15,014 bases of DNA from JAVBTR01 sp031556065. GTDB taxonomy: Bacteria > Bacillota > Clostridia > Christensenellales > Aristaeellaceae. Each line of letters opens with the position of its first letter. Position 1 is the first letter of the stretch. The notes under the pieces were generated by a model, which did not search any database, had not been told where the DNA came from, and was given only the letters and a program-made list of their open reading frames with translations. Shown piece after piece: positions 14,946-15,014 of this stretch. The DNA is taken from assembly GCA_031556065.1 (NCBI GenBank), contig JAVBTR010000047.1:1-15014 (forward strand), given 5' to 3'. A program made the translations under genes and the position numbers.

Positions 14946-14952
14946 TTTAACA

Positions 14953-15014
14953 ATGAGGCAAAAATACACAAACATGCAAGAGCTGGCAAGCCTTATACAG
15001 GAAAGGAAAATACG
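14953..15014 (+). CDS. Start of IS3-family transposase OrfA-like protein (partial)
   Basis: Only 21 codons are present. The predicted start is MRQKYTNMQELASLIQERK, consistent with the first helix of OrfA helix-turn-helix proteins, which bind the element ends and join OrfB by frameshift. The family call rests on this short segment plus the terminal sequence upstream and is therefore moderate. The frame is open to the window edge. Confidence 0.55.
   Translation, partial: MRQKYTNMQELASLIQERKI

Larger units (their letters stand above)
14874..15014 (+). mobile_element. Left end of an IS3-family-like insertion sequence (cut by window)
   Basis: TGGACTGTACCCC starting at 14874 resembles the terminal repeat of IS3-family elements of Firmicutes, and a reading frame of the matching type begins 79 bases on. 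The exact outer base is uncertain (14872 or 14874) because the right end is not in the window. Confidence 0.6.

Overview
The window is the tail-and-lysis end of a siphophage-type prophage in a bacterium that is probably a Firmicute of class Clostridia. It is followed by a few host or accessory genes and the first bases of an insertion sequence. The Clostridia call rests on strong AGGAGG-type ribosome binding sites, TTG and GTG starts, the Gram-positive siphophage tail order (tape measure, distal tail protein, Gp37-like protein, baseplate/fibre proteins, NlpC/P60 endolysin, holin), and the family types of the flanking genes. It is an inference; no species marker is present.

Layout. Positions 1-4880 hold a very long tape measure protein, cut at the left edge. 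Its C-terminal third carries five tandem repeats of about 58 residues. Positions 4881-5140 hold no gene but a dense run of about eight short inverted repeats that would fold into consecutive hairpins; this is the most unusual stretch of the window. From 5141 to 11408 six tail-tip genes lie on the plus strand: distal tail protein, Gp37-like protein, a baseplate/appendage protein, an FN3-domain protein, and two fibre/collar proteins. The two fibre genes start with the same 67-bp module, which includes the ribosome binding site and TTG start. Positions 11445-12615 hold the lysis pair, an endolysin and a holin. The prophage probably ends soon after, in the 12616-12816 gap, which holds several inverted repeats.

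The right part (12817-14778) reads on the minus strand: a secreted protein of unknown function, then a ParE/RelE-type toxin with its Phd/YefM-type antitoxin, which have their own promoter and terminator. At about 14874 the left end of an IS3-like element begins. Its first reading frame starts at 14953 and runs off the window, and its ribosome binding site lies inside a 14-bp hairpin.

How the genes work together: the tape measure sets tail length. The distal tail and Gp37-like proteins close the tail tube and carry the adsorption apparatus. The next four proteins form the appendages that meet the host surface. The endolysin and holin end the infection cycle. GC content changes sharply inside two genes (tape measure and FN3 protein), the sign of mosaic exchange expected of phage tail modules. 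I saw no CRISPR array, reverse transcriptase, tRNA or rRNA.
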